Assembly: GCA_910587295.1 (NCBI GenBank)
Contig: CAJULP010000072.1
Coordinates: 1 to 43,428, forward strand
DNA: 43,428 bases
Reading direction: 5' to 3'
From: an uncultured Lachnospiraceae bacterium
GTDB taxonomy: Bacteria > Bacillota > Clostridia > Lachnospirales > Lachnospiraceae
Within the stretch, counting starts at the first letter, position 1; every line of letters begins with the position of its first letter. Below are positions 33,927 to 42,420 of this stretch, piece after piece. Position numbers and translations under genes: made by a program. The notes beneath the pieces were generated by a model. That model was not told where the DNA came from, did not search any database, and saw only the letters and a list, made by a program, of their open reading frames with translations.

Positions 33927-34808
33927 CTATATCTGAAAATCAATCGTGTCTAAGTGCAAAATCTCTTTCACCAACGCATTATCCATCAATGTAGAAACCG
34001 CGCGCTTTGTTTTAAAAACCCCATCACTTTCTGCCATTCGAATAGGTCTTATCAGCTCACGTGATACACCCAATCGATCCGCAATCCTGATTCCCACATC
34101 ATACTTTGATAAATCCCTATCCCCACAGACATTTAGAACAGAAGGAACCATCCCCTGCATTTCTGCCAGCCGGACAAGTAACTGCGAGGCAGTCTTAAAG
34201 TGCAGAGATGACCGGTAGGAATCCTCATACATTTCCACTGTTTTACCTGCCTTAAGATCTTCTACAATTTTGTCATAAAAGTGCTTTCTCCCCGGAATCA
34301 AACAAGTTCCGATCAAAAACGGGAACCGTACCACGTGAAATCCGGAGTACCTCACCACTGCTTCCGCAGCCGCCTTATTTTTTCCGTACACATTGACCGG
34401 GTTTAATGGATCTGTTTCTTTAAAATGATAAAAATCGGTACTATTCCCATAAACACTGTCCGTAGATGCATAAAAAAGCCGATCCGCAAAAAATAGCTTA
34501 TTGACACAGCGTGACAATGCCGTTACATTTACATCCCAGGCGTACTGTGGGTTTTGCGCTGCCAGATCGGGGTTATGATATGCGGCAAGGAAGATCACTT
34601 TTAATCTGTCATACCCCTTTACAACAGAAACCAGGTGATCAAATTCCTCTTCTCTGGTAATATCGCATTCCACCCAGGAAATACGCTCACAGTCACAAAG
34701 TCCCTGTATATTCCGGGCTGTAGCAGCTATTTTTTCTTCCGTCTGCTCTAAGATGCTTTGGATACAATAACTTCCAAGGAATCCATTTGCTCCAATCACA
34801 AGATACAT
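33927..34808 (-). CDS. SDR-type nucleotide-sugar reductase or epimerase
   Basis: A 293-aa extended SDR protein. The NAD(P) loop is Gly6-x2-Gly9-x2-Gly12 (VIGANGFLGSY). The active site has STDSVYG (115-121) and Tyr141-x3-Lys145. It resembles RmlD-type 4-ketoreductases that reduce keto-sugar nucleotides. In this operon it is a good candidate for the reductase acting after the GDP-sugar 4,6-dehydratase, yielding a GDP-6-deoxy-heptose. That assignment is inference from pathway logic. It is immediately adjacent to gmhA, with no gap. Confidence 0.85.
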   Translation of the reverse strand: MYLVIGANGFLGSYCIQSILEQTEEKIAATARNIQGLCDCERISWVECDITREEEFDHLVSVVKGYDRLKVIFLAAYHNPDLAAQNPQYAWDVNVTALSRCVNKLFFADRLFYASTDSVYGNSTDFYHFKETDPLNPVNVYGKNKAAAEAVVRYSGFHVVRFPFLIGTCLIPGRKHFYDKIVEDLKAGKTVEMYEDSYRSSLHFKTASQLLVRLAEMQGMVPSVLNVCGDRDLSKYDVGIRIADRLGVSRELIRPIRMAESDGVFKTKRAVSTLMDNALVKEILHLDTIDFQI

Positions 34809-35483
34809 TTACCTAACCTCCTCATGGCTTTTCTGTCCAAAAAAACGTGATTCCAACATTGCGCATAACGCATGGTATACAGGAAGATGAAGTTCCTGCA
34901 CCTTATAGGTTTCCCTCTCAGGAACATGAATGACCACATCACATAGAGAATCCAGCCTGCATTTATTTTCTCCGGTAAGTCCAATCCTGAATACCTTTTT
35001 TACAGCTGCCACCATCATGGCATTTACTATGTTCACGGAATTTCCGGAAGTGCTGATCCCAAGAAACGCATCTCCTTGTCTGGAGACGGCATTTAACGGC
35101 TGGGCAAACAGGTAATCCCCATTTATATCATTGCACACCGCCGTAGAGAGGGCTGTCATAGAAGGGAGTGATATGGCCGGCAGCCCTTTTTCCAAACCTT
35201 TGCAAAACTTTGTTCCCTCTTCCCCAAACAAAGCACCATAAACAGAAGCCGTTTCGTCATCCAATGGGCGTTTCATCATAAACGATTTCATTAATTCCCC
35301 TGCAATATGCCCGCAATCCGAGGCACTTCCCCCATTGCCAGCCACATAAAGGCTGCCTCCCGCAGTATATACTTTTTCCAGCAAAAGATAAGCCGTTATA
35401 ATACTTTCCCGACATTTAGAAAGCATCGGGTAACGCACAAAAAGATCATTCAATATTTCTTTATTTTTCATAAGCCTGTCCAT
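34809..35483 (-). CDS. gmhA: Phosphoheptose isomerase
   Basis: A 224-aa SIS-domain protein predicted to convert sedoheptulose 7-phosphate to D-glycero-D-manno-heptose 7-phosphate. AGNGGSASDCGHIAGEL (48-64) is the GmhA substrate loop. GISTSGNSVNIVNAM and the C-terminal ELHLPVYHALC, with the catalytic-type Glu and His, also match. The family is usually 190-200 aa; the insertion at about 70-95 (KRPLDDETAS...GEEGTKF) makes this one longer. The start overlaps the cupin stop by 16 bases, with AAAGGA upstream. First step of the heptose pathway whose other genes lie upstream in the same operon. Confidence 0.9.
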   Translation of the reverse strand: MDRLMKNKEILNDLFVRYPMLSKCRESIITAYLLLEKVYTAGGSLYVAGNGGSASDCGHIAGELMKSFMMKRPLDDETASVYGALFGEEGTKFCKGLEKGLPAISLPSMTALSTAVCNDINGDYLFAQPLNAVSRQGDAFLGISTSGNSVNIVNAMMVAAVKKVFRIGLTGENKCRLDSLCDVVIHVPERETYKVQELHLPVYHALCAMLESRFFGQKSHEEVR

Positions 35484-35827
35484 ATATCCTTTGAGCCATC
35501 CGGGTGCTCTACTCCTATATCATACATACTGGCAATCCATGTATCCTCCAGATAATAAAAGCTATGTGACACATAAGGCGGAACCAAAAACATATCCCCC
35601 TCTTTAAATGTATGAACCTCCTGTCCACACTCAGTTTTCACCGTCAGTTCAAAGGAACCTGAAATTACATAAAACGCCTCCCTGTTTTCTTTATGGTAAT
35701 GATCCCCCCGCAAAACCCCTTTTTTTGAAAAGATAATATTAAACTGCCGGAACCCGTCATGCACCAGCTGCGTAAGACTTCCACGTCCGTCCTGAAATTC
35801 AAAATCAGGTTTTATCATCTCGATCAT
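35468..35827 (-). CDS. Cupin, WxcM/FdtA-like polysaccharide biosynthesis protein
   Basis: A 119-aa single-domain cupin. The metal-binding His pair is in VLRGDHYHKENREAFYVISG and a later His in VPPYVSHSFYYLED. This is the shape of FdtA/WxcM-type 3,4-ketoisomerases and RmlC-like epimerases acting on 4-keto nucleotide sugars. In this cluster the likely substrate is the 4-keto product of the GDP-sugar dehydratase (inference). It overlaps the upstream flavoprotein gene by four bases. Confidence 0.82.
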   Translation of the reverse strand: MIEMIKPDFEFQDGRGSLTQLVHDGFRQFNIIFSKKGVLRGDHYHKENREAFYVISGSFELTVKTECGQEVHTFKEGDMFLVPPYVSHSFYYLEDTWIASMYDIGVEHPDGSKDIWTGL

Positions 35828-37074
35828 AATTTTAACTCCTTAATCAGATTCATAGCGTCCAGCATGCACAAATCCATATTTTTATAATTCCAGGTTCCCC
35901 AGCGGCCCAGTAAGCTAAAAGAGTCATCCTCATTAAAATAATTCCTGATCTCTGTAACATTTTTTCGATAATCCTTATCATGGATCACATAAGCATATTC
36001 CGTAAATTCATAATCCAACACTCTGGTAAATCCCAGTTCTTCCGGCAGAATGTCGTTACGCTCCGCAAGCAGTACCGGATTTTCCGGCTGCTGCCCGATG
36101 ATCTCCAACGCACCGCAGCTCTTCCCCTCCACCGGGCATCCATAAGGCGTAAGCGTACTTTGATAGCCAACCCTGTGTGACTTATACTCATGTGAAGGAA
36201 CATAAAGCCATGTGATGTCTGTTTGCGGGCATTCAAACAGAACCGTCGTCAAGCTGTTATACTTGAGGCCGGAAATACATATCGAAACAGATGCCGGCAG
36301 ATCCATCACTTTAGGAAGCACCGGAAGAGGTATCGTACTGATGATTCTGTCAAATTCTTCCTCATTGTTTATAACCCATTTATTGTTCTTTTTTTCAATA
36401 TGCGAGACGCAAAAACCATATCGTGTATGAACGCCTTTGGCAATTGCGTTTACCATCGTCTGTATCCCGCCATGTAAGGGATAATAGAATGAAGAATGTG
36501 GCATTTTTCGTTCTTTCGGATCATTAAGAATCATAGACCGAATCATTTCCTTTTTGGTCGGAAGCGGCATTTTCCCCCGCATCCACTGGGTCTCCATATC
36601 TTCCAGTGGATATGCCCAGATTTTTTCATTATAGGGAATCATATACCGCTTTGCAATGCCGTTCCCGAAATTCCAGGTAAGCCATTCCCTGAAATTGTCA
36701 GGTTCCGGACCTTCCTGCGCTAATATAAAATCATGGACACATTCCACTGCATCCTCAGTATCCAGTTCACACAAAGATAACTCAAAAGGATAAGATATAA
36801 ACTTTCCCCCGAAATATATCTTGGCATTCCTCTGTGTAAACTGCCAATTATCTTCCGGCAAAATTGAAAATACCCAATCCATTACCTCCGGGTGTTTGGA
36901 ATTAAGAATATGCCCGCCATGAGGATCATATAAAAAACCATCCGTAAATCTTGATCGTGCCAGTCCCCCGGGATTGCTGTTCTTCTCAAATAAGACTACC
37001 TCATATCCTTTGTCTTTTAATATGCGTGCAGCTGTCAACCCGGACACCCCCGCACCTAAAACCGCTATTTTCAC
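35824..37074 (-). CDS. FAD-dependent UDP-galactopyranose mutase-like protein
   Basis: A 416-aa flavoprotein. The N-terminal ADP-binding loop is VLGAGVSGLTAARILKDKGY, followed by FEKNSNPGGLARS. The C-terminal LLGRWGTWNYKNMDLCMLDA resembles the FAD-binding end of UGM and related amine oxidases. UGM enzymes turn a pyranose sugar nucleotide into the furanose. In this GDP-heptose operon it might make a heptofuranose; an oxidoreductase role is also possible. GTG start at 37074, with GGAGG six bases upstream. It sits between the dehydratase and the cupin gene with gaps under 10 bp. Confidence 0.85.
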   Translation of the reverse strand: MKIAVLGAGVSGLTAARILKDKGYEVVLFEKNSNPGGLARSRFTDGFLYDPHGGHILNSKHPEVMDWVFSILPEDNWQFTQRNAKIYFGGKFISYPFELSLCELDTEDAVECVHDFILAQEGPEPDNFREWLTWNFGNGIAKRYMIPYNEKIWAYPLEDMETQWMRGKMPLPTKKEMIRSMILNDPKERKMPHSSFYYPLHGGIQTMVNAIAKGVHTRYGFCVSHIEKKNNKWVINNEEEFDRIISTIPLPVLPKVMDLPASVSICISGLKYNSLTTVLFECPQTDITWLYVPSHEYKSHRVGYQSTLTPYGCPVEGKSCGALEIIGQQPENPVLLAERNDILPEELGFTRVLDYEFTEYAYVIHDKDYRKNVTEIRNYFNEDDSFSLLGRWGTWNYKNMDLCMLDAMNLIKELKL

Positions 37075-37082
37075 GCTTCCTC

Positions 37083-38120
37083 CTATCTGGTCAAAAACTC
37101 AGTACCATTTTTTACCCTGTCACGCCAATAATCCAGCAGATCAGCCATCGTCTGTCCAAATGAAATACGTGGTTCCCATCCTGTATGCTCCTTAAACTTC
37201 CTGCAATCGGGAACCTGCAGATCCGCATCGATCGGACGCAGGCGTTCAGGATCCGTCTCAACCCTGATCTGATCCTTTTGAGGAGACATGGAAAGCAGCA
37301 AATGTAACGTATCTCCCACTTCACAGGTATGAGTTCCTCCGATATTATAATATTCTCCTGCTATAGGACGGGAAGTCACCAGCATATAATATGCCCTCAC
37401 CGCATCCCGCACATCAGCATATGTCCTTAAGGATTTCAAATTCCCAACTTTAACAACCGGCGGTATCATACCTGCCTCAATCATGGCAATCTGCTTGGCA
37501 AACGTTGATTCATGGAACACATCTCCCCGCCTGGGTCCTGTATGAGTAAACATACGTGTCGTCATTACCGTCATGTTATAAGCTTCCGCATAATATCTTC
37601 CCAAAAGATCGGTTCCCACCTTGGATATGGCATAGGGTGACGCCGGGTGAAACGGACATTCTTCATGGATGCCTTCCTTCGGTTTCTTATCAGCCGGAAT
37701 CTTTCCAAACACCTCCGAAGATGCGCATACATGAATAACAGGATGATATTTTGGATCCTGCTCCTTGGTAATGCGCACAGCCTCCAGCAAACGGCAGGTT
37801 CCAAGGATATTAGTATTTAAAGTGTCAATAGGCGATGTAAAGCTTACCACCGGGTAACTCTGAGCCGCCAGGTGAAAAATATAATCCGGCCTGATACTTT
37901 GGATCACACTTAACAAAGACACTTGATCGTTCAAGTCAGCGTATTCAAAGAACACGCGGTCTTTCCGGTTCACACGGTCTAAAAGATGCTGTACGTTTGT
38001 AAGCGGACTTCTCCACCGGCATATACCAAAAATATCCCAATCTGTTTCTTTCAACAGGAAATCACATAAATGAGACCCTACCATTCCGGTTATACCGGTA
38101 ATCAATGCTTTTACTTTCAT
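37083..38120 (-). CDS. GDP-mannose/GDP-heptose 4,6-dehydratase
   Basis: A 345-aa SDR of the GMD type. The NADP loop is GITGMVGSHL (9-18). The catalytic residues are SSE at 134-136 and Tyr163-x3-Lys167. The region RMFTHTGPRRGDVFHESTFAKQIA is the GMD-specific tetramer and GDP-binding segment. GMD enzymes make GDP-4-keto-6-deoxymannose. Close relatives, such as those of Yersinia and Campylobacter, use GDP-D-glycero-D-manno-heptose instead. Location among heptose genes favours the latter. GGGGGAAG precedes the ATG. Confidence 0.9.
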   Translation of the reverse strand: MKVKALITGITGMVGSHLCDFLLKETDWDIFGICRWRSPLTNVQHLLDRVNRKDRVFFEYADLNDQVSLLSVIQSIRPDYIFHLAAQSYPVVSFTSPIDTLNTNILGTCRLLEAVRITKEQDPKYHPVIHVCASSEVFGKIPADKKPKEGIHEECPFHPASPYAISKVGTDLLGRYYAEAYNMTVMTTRMFTHTGPRRGDVFHESTFAKQIAMIEAGMIPPVVKVGNLKSLRTYADVRDAVRAYYMLVTSRPIAGEYYNIGGTHTCEVGDTLHLLLSMSPQKDQIRVETDPERLRPIDADLQVPDCRKFKEHTGWEPRISFGQTMADLLDYWRDRVKNGTEFLTR

Positions 38121-38134
38121 TTTCTTCCCCCTGT

Positions 38135-39151
38135 CTATGCATAACTTTTTTTAATCCCTTTTAAATCAAAGTCCTCTGATTTGTAATACATGATACGCGT
38201 ACCGCCTGTCTCAAACTCAAACGGAACATATAGTAAATGGCTCAATTCTTCCAAAACGGCTGCCTGCTTTTCCCTTTCCACATAAAAGAGAAGAAATCCA
38301 CCGCCACCCGCACCTAACAGCTTCCCGCCTATCGCGCCTGCCTTTAAAGCACGCCTATATAGCAGATCAATAGAATCGCTGGAAATACTGGATGTAATTT
38401 CTCTCTTCAAATGCCATGTATAGTCCAACAGATTTCCAAATTCACGCAGATCCACCTTAGAAGTAAGGATTTTTTCCGCTTCATCCACCAGCCCTTTCAT
38501 TTCCATAAGCTGTGCGGTCCTGCCTTTTATGGCCTTTTCCTGGCTTAATGCAATGTCGCTGGAAAATCGGGAAAAACCCGTGAAAAACAACATCAGATTA
38601 TGATTCAACTGTTTTTTTCGTTCTTCACTTATCACAAGCGGATTGACATGATAACCGCCCGCATCAAAATCAATGCGGTTAAACCCGCCAAATGAGGCCG
38701 CAATCTGGTCTTGGATACCACCGCTTTCTTTACACAAAACACGTTCCACGTAAATTGCGTCATCTGCCAGATGGCGTTTATCCACATATTTTCCCTTCAG
38801 GGCATAGCAGGCATTTAAAAGCCCCACCGCAAAAGAACTGCTTGTTCCAAGACCGGAACGCGCCGGAAGATCTGCCTCATATACCACACGCAGTTCATGC
38901 ATATCTAAATATTTCATGATCTCACGCACTGCCGGATGCTCAATTTCATCCACATGATTGGTACGCTCAATCACATTGTAAGTAATCTGATTGGCATAAT
39001 CAAAAAAACGCGGCAAATGCCGGACTGTGGCATAACAATACTTGTCAAATGTGGTTGATATCACGCTTCCGCCATAATTTTCATAAAATCCGGGATAATC
39101 TGTTCCACCCCCGAAAAAAGATATCCGGAAAGGTGTTTGTGTAATGACCAT
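38135..39151 (-). CDS. hddA: D-glycero-alpha-D-manno-heptose 7-phosphate kinase (HddA-like)
   Basis: A 338-aa GHMP-family kinase that phosphorylates C1 of heptose 7-phosphate to give the 1,7-bisphosphate. TQTPFRISFFGGGTDYPGFY is the family opening. The GHMP ATP loop is PARSGLGTSSSFAVG (96-110). The C-terminal GGKLLGAGGGGFLLFYV is also typical. I chose the ATG at 39151 (MVITQTP) because GGAGG is eight bases upstream; an ATG two codons earlier is too close to it. Gaps of 13-14 bp to both neighbours. The rest of the pathway is encoded alongside. Confidence 0.9.
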   Translation of the reverse strand: MVITQTPFRISFFGGGTDYPGFYENYGGSVISTTFDKYCYATVRHLPRFFDYANQITYNVIERTNHVDEIEHPAVREIMKYLDMHELRVVYEADLPARSGLGTSSSFAVGLLNACYALKGKYVDKRHLADDAIYVERVLCKESGGIQDQIAASFGGFNRIDFDAGGYHVNPLVISEERKKQLNHNLMLFFTGFSRFSSDIALSQEKAIKGRTAQLMEMKGLVDEAEKILTSKVDLREFGNLLDYTWHLKREITSSISSDSIDLLYRRALKAGAIGGKLLGAGGGGFLLFYVEREKQAAVLEELSHLLYVPFEFETGGTRIMYYKSEDFDLKGIKKSYA

Positions 39152-39164
39152 TTCCATTTCCTCC

Positions 39165-40442
39165 TTATCCGATCCGTAAAAAATGACTCTGGACAAAATC
39201 CAGCAAACTGTCACATGCCGCATATGCCGCCTGTGGTACTTCCTTTTTCCCTATGTAAATACTTCTGCATCCGGCCGCATTCCCTGCAGCAATGTCACTG
39301 GCACTATCCCCGGCCATATAAGACCTGCCGAGATCAATATTGTATTTTTCCGCCGCCAAAAACAATAATCCCGGTTTGGGTTTCCGACAGTCACAATCAA
39401 ATTTATACTCCGTCCGCTCTCCGGCAAACCCTTTATCCGGATGATGTGGACAGAAAAAAATATCATCTACCCATGCACCTTCCATACCAAGTAAAGTCTC
39501 CATCTGATCATGGATCCTCTCCAGCTCCGCAAACGTACAATCACCCCGGGCTATGACCGGCTGGTTTGTCACAACAATGGCAAGGTATCCGCTTTGGTTT
39601 ATTTTTGAAATTGCCTTTGCCGCGCCTTCCAACAACACCATATCCTCAGTTCTCTTTATGAACCCCCGGTATTGATTGATGGTTCCGTCCCGGTCTATAA
39701 ATACAGCCTTCTGACGTAACCTCAAATTTCTGGATTTTATTTTCCCGCTTTTATAATCTTCACAAACCCTGTGATACCGTTCAGGCGTTCCCATATCCCT
39801 GACATATTCCGGCGAATCATAAACATACATTTTTCCCGCCGCAACAAGCGGTTTTAACATTTCCCTGTCAAGGTCCACCCTGCCGGATAGGTTTCTCTCC
39901 TTTAACAGTTTAGGCGATATCACGTGTATACCGGCATTTACCCGATTTTTATAAATGGTTCTTTCATCCTCTTTGTTTATCCATCCCGTAATCCGCTTTC
40001 CGGAATCGGCGGAAATCAAAGCGCTATCGCCAGGATGGTCATTGGGGTGCGTAAAAAGAGTGACCCATCCTCCTTTTTCCCTGTGATATTTTTCCATCCG
40101 CTTAAAATCAATATCCAACATGATATCCCCGTTCAGCAGAAAAAAATCATCCTGCAGGATATCCGGCATTTGAAATAATGCGCCGCCGGTTCCAAGAGGT
40201 TCTTTTTCCTCAAAGTAAGAAATAGAAACCCCAAATTTCCTTCCATTGCCAAAATATTCCCTGATAATATCTCCCATATGGCCTATCACTAACGTAATAT
40301 CTGTATATCCCTGATCTGCAAGACAACTTATTTCATGTTCAAGGACCGGTTTCCCACCAACCGGCATCATGGGCTTGGGGATATTATTCCTGACAGACGC
40401 TATACGGGTTCCTTTTCCGCCAGCCATAATAACAACCTTCAT
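39165..40442 (-). CDS. hddC-gmhB: Fused heptose-1-P guanylyltransferase and heptose bisphosphate phosphatase
   Basis: A 425-aa two-domain enzyme. Residues 1-235 are a nucleotidyltransferase (VVIMAGGKGTR at 3-13, KPMMPVGGKP, LNGDIMLDID), as in HddC, which makes GDP-D-glycero-alpha-D-manno-heptose. Residues 245-425 are a HAD phosphatase of the GmhB type: Asp250-Arg-Asp252-Gly-Thr, zinc ligands Cys331, His333, Cys350 and Cys352, and MAGDS at 376-380. GmhB removes the 7-phosphate from the bisphosphate, the step just before guanylylation. Fusion of consecutive steps supports both assignments. GDP rather than ADP is inferred from HddC similarity. Confidence 0.9.
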   Translation of the reverse strand: MKVVIMAGGKGTRIASVRNNIPKPMMPVGGKPVLEHEISCLADQGYTDITLVIGHMGDIIREYFGNGRKFGVSISYFEEKEPLGTGGALFQMPDILQDDFFLLNGDIMLDIDFKRMEKYHREKGGWVTLFTHPNDHPGDSALISADSGKRITGWINKEDERTIYKNRVNAGIHVISPKLLKERNLSGRVDLDREMLKPLVAAGKMYVYDSPEYVRDMGTPERYHRVCEDYKSGKIKSRNLRLRQKAVFIDRDGTINQYRGFIKRTEDMVLLEGAAKAISKINQSGYLAIVVTNQPVIARGDCTFAELERIHDQMETLLGMEGAWVDDIFFCPHHPDKGFAGERTEYKFDCDCRKPKPGLLFLAAEKYNIDLGRSYMAGDSASDIAAGNAAGCRSIYIGKKEVPQAAYAACDSLLDFVQSHFLRIG

Positions 40443-40467
40443 CTCTTATCCTTTCCTACAAAACGGA

Positions 40468-41949
40468 TCATTGCGCCAAAAAACGATAGAACAAAGAATC
40501 CCGGATATCATATCCGATAAAATTTATGGGGGCATTTTCCTGATTCAATGTCTTAAGGTCATCTGCCACGACGCAAACAGCTTTTTGCTCCTTCATAGCA
40601 GATAATGCCCTGCAATATTCAATTGCAGGCGTAAATGTTCCAAGTAAAAAAACTAAAATTAAAATGGTATGCAGAAATCGATACCGCTTTAAAGGATATA
40701 CCGGATTGCGGAAAATGACCTTCATCACAAAACACATAAGCAGGAACACCCCAGGCATTGTGGCACTGATACGATAAACCACTTCCCCTGTTTCCCCCAA
40801 TGAAACAACAGAATTGATGATCAGGGAAGCCAGAACACCATACAGCAGTGGGTTTTTATACTCTTTCCTTATCAGGAAACATACATACACCCCTAATTCC
40901 AAAATCAAGAAAACAAGCCATATTTTTGTCATTTCTCCCGTAAGGCCGCCATAATCCTCAAAGCAAAACCGGATTTTTGACTTCCCCCCGGCATTACAAC
41001 TATAATATATCGCAAGAATCGGCAGGATTGTAACGGCTGCGGCAATATTTTGATACGAGCAAACGTCATTCAGAAGCCACCAAAAGTTTCCATTTTCATT
41101 TCGCGACAGGGAATACGCCAACACCAAAACACATAAACAAATCCCCGCAACAGAAAAAGGGCTGTAAAAAAGTGTACAGCAAATGATAATGCCGTAACTG
41201 CGCAGATTCCTCTCCGATAATAAAAGCATTGTCATAAGCCAGCAGGGAATTGCCTGATTATATGCCCAAAACAAGGCCGTTGTATTAGATCGGAACTGGA
41301 AATAACCTGACCACCATTCAATATGGTCATGAATCTTCAGACCGTTTTTCCACAATTCACCCACGATATCCAGACCGCTAAACCCAATCAACAGGATCAG
41401 TATCAAAATGATCCCTGCCAATGTGCATTGCCTGAAATACAGACACAGGAGTAATACAAGTAAAATGATTCCTATACCACACCATAAAAGCAGCATAATT
41501 TCTGCCATATTCCATGCAGTCTCATTGGAAAAATCCCATTTCAGAAATACTTTCCCTAAAGCTGCCGGTACGATCCATATCCCCAAATAATAGACCAGCC
41601 CGGTTCCATATGTTTCATATGTGACAGGCCATCTGTGAGAAAGCAGATCCCTGAATACCGCATTGCGAAACTGATGATCCGGGCTTTGGTAAAACAGACC
41701 GCCAATCCCGGCACTCTGGCACCATAAAACCGAAACAACAATAATAATCCCCAAACCGACAGCAGGTAAATTTAACGTGTCTGAATCAGCTGTTTTTTCT
41801 TTACTTATCCTGTACATACTAAAGCCCAAAAATAAAATGCAGGGAATAGAAATCATCCACCGGACCCATGCCGCCAAAAATATGAAATACGGAATTATCA
41901 AATACCAAACAGCAAGGCTTCGTATCGTTCCATACTTAACCGGGATCAT
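40468..41949 (-). CDS. Polytopic membrane protein, GT-C-like
   Basis: A 493-aa protein with about 11-13 hydrophobic segments. After the first segments lies the extracytoplasmic motif SPDHQFRNAVFRDLLSHRWPV, with an acidic residue typical of the first loop of GT-C lipid-sugar-dependent transferases. The ATG at 41949 has AAGGGA about nine bases upstream and overlaps the SH3-protein gene by 14 bases. It may attach or polymerise the heptose-containing glycan outside the cell. The assignment to GT-C rests on topology and one motif, so it is tentative; a polymerase of Wzy type is an alternative. Confidence 0.6.
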   Translation of the reverse strand: MIPVKYGTIRSLAVWYLIIPYFIFLAAWVRWMISIPCILFLGFSMYRISKEKTADSDTLNLPAVGLGIIIVVSVLWCQSAGIGGLFYQSPDHQFRNAVFRDLLSHRWPVTYETYGTGLVYYLGIWIVPAALGKVFLKWDFSNETAWNMAEIMLLLWCGIGIILLVLLLCLYFRQCTLAGIILILILLIGFSGLDIVGELWKNGLKIHDHIEWWSGYFQFRSNTTALFWAYNQAIPCWLMTMLLLSERNLRSYGIIICCTLFYSPFSVAGICLCVLVLAYSLSRNENGNFWWLLNDVCSYQNIAAAVTILPILAIYYSCNAGGKSKIRFCFEDYGGLTGEMTKIWLVFLILELGVYVCFLIRKEYKNPLLYGVLASLIINSVVSLGETGEVVYRISATMPGVFLLMCFVMKVIFRNPVYPLKRYRFLHTILILVFLLGTFTPAIEYCRALSAMKEQKAVCVVADDLKTLNQENAPINFIGYDIRDSLFYRFLAQ

Positions 41950-42409
41950 TATCTCTATTTCCCTTAACTGCTGAAAAAATACCGATGCCGAAAATCCCTG
42001 CGATAAATACAACGATCATAGCTTTCCAAAGATCGACAGATTTCTCCTGCCCCTCGACCAGCTCATATTCATCCTCAAACCAAATACTCTCTTCCTGGAT
42101 CTTCATAAATTCCTGTTCCAATTCCTCGTTCGGCACCGCCCCGTAACGCTCCAAATACTCTTTTTGTATATATCCTAATATCTCCTGATACTGTATCTTA
42201 CACCAATTTCCTTCTTCTTCCTCTATAACGATGACAGGTGTTCCTTTCTTAAGGTTTCCAACCGCCCCGGCGGATTCTGCCGCCTGTTCTTTCACTTCCA
42301 CATCCTGGCTTATCTGCCACAAACTGTTTTCCGGAATTTTTTCAGCTGCCCGCACCTCTGTTCCCATGGCAAAAAATAGTACCAAAAACAACCTGCAAAC
42401 CATCGTCAT
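41936..42409 (-). CDS. SH3-domain protein with C-terminal membrane anchor
   Basis: A 157-aa exported protein. The signal peptide spans about 1-22 (hydrophobic stretch ending VRAAE). A single bacterial SH3 domain spans about 33-90, including VEVKEQAAESAGAVGNLKKG and GNWCKIQYQEILGYIQKEYLE. A linker rich in Glu (about 94-122) and one TM (about 128-148) follow, with a short cytoplasmic tail. AAGGAGA lies before the first ATG. Wall-facing SH3 modules often bind peptidoglycan, so it could anchor glycan assembly to the wall (inference). It lies 11 bp after the truncated membrane-protein gene. Confidence 0.78.
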   Translation of the reverse strand: MTMVCRLFLVLFFAMGTEVRAAEKIPENSLWQISQDVEVKEQAAESAGAVGNLKKGTPVIVIEEEEGNWCKIQYQEILGYIQKEYLERYGAVPNEELEQEFMKIQEESIWFEDEYELVEGQEKSVDLWKAMIVVFIAGIFGIGIFSAVKGNRDNDPG

Positions 42410-42420
42410 GACATTTCTCC

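Noticed and set aside
39165..40442. Sequencing artefact joining hddC and gmhB
   Set aside because: The reading frame is continuous, both domains have complete motifs, and the linker of about 10 residues is reasonable. The fusion also joins successive steps of one pathway.
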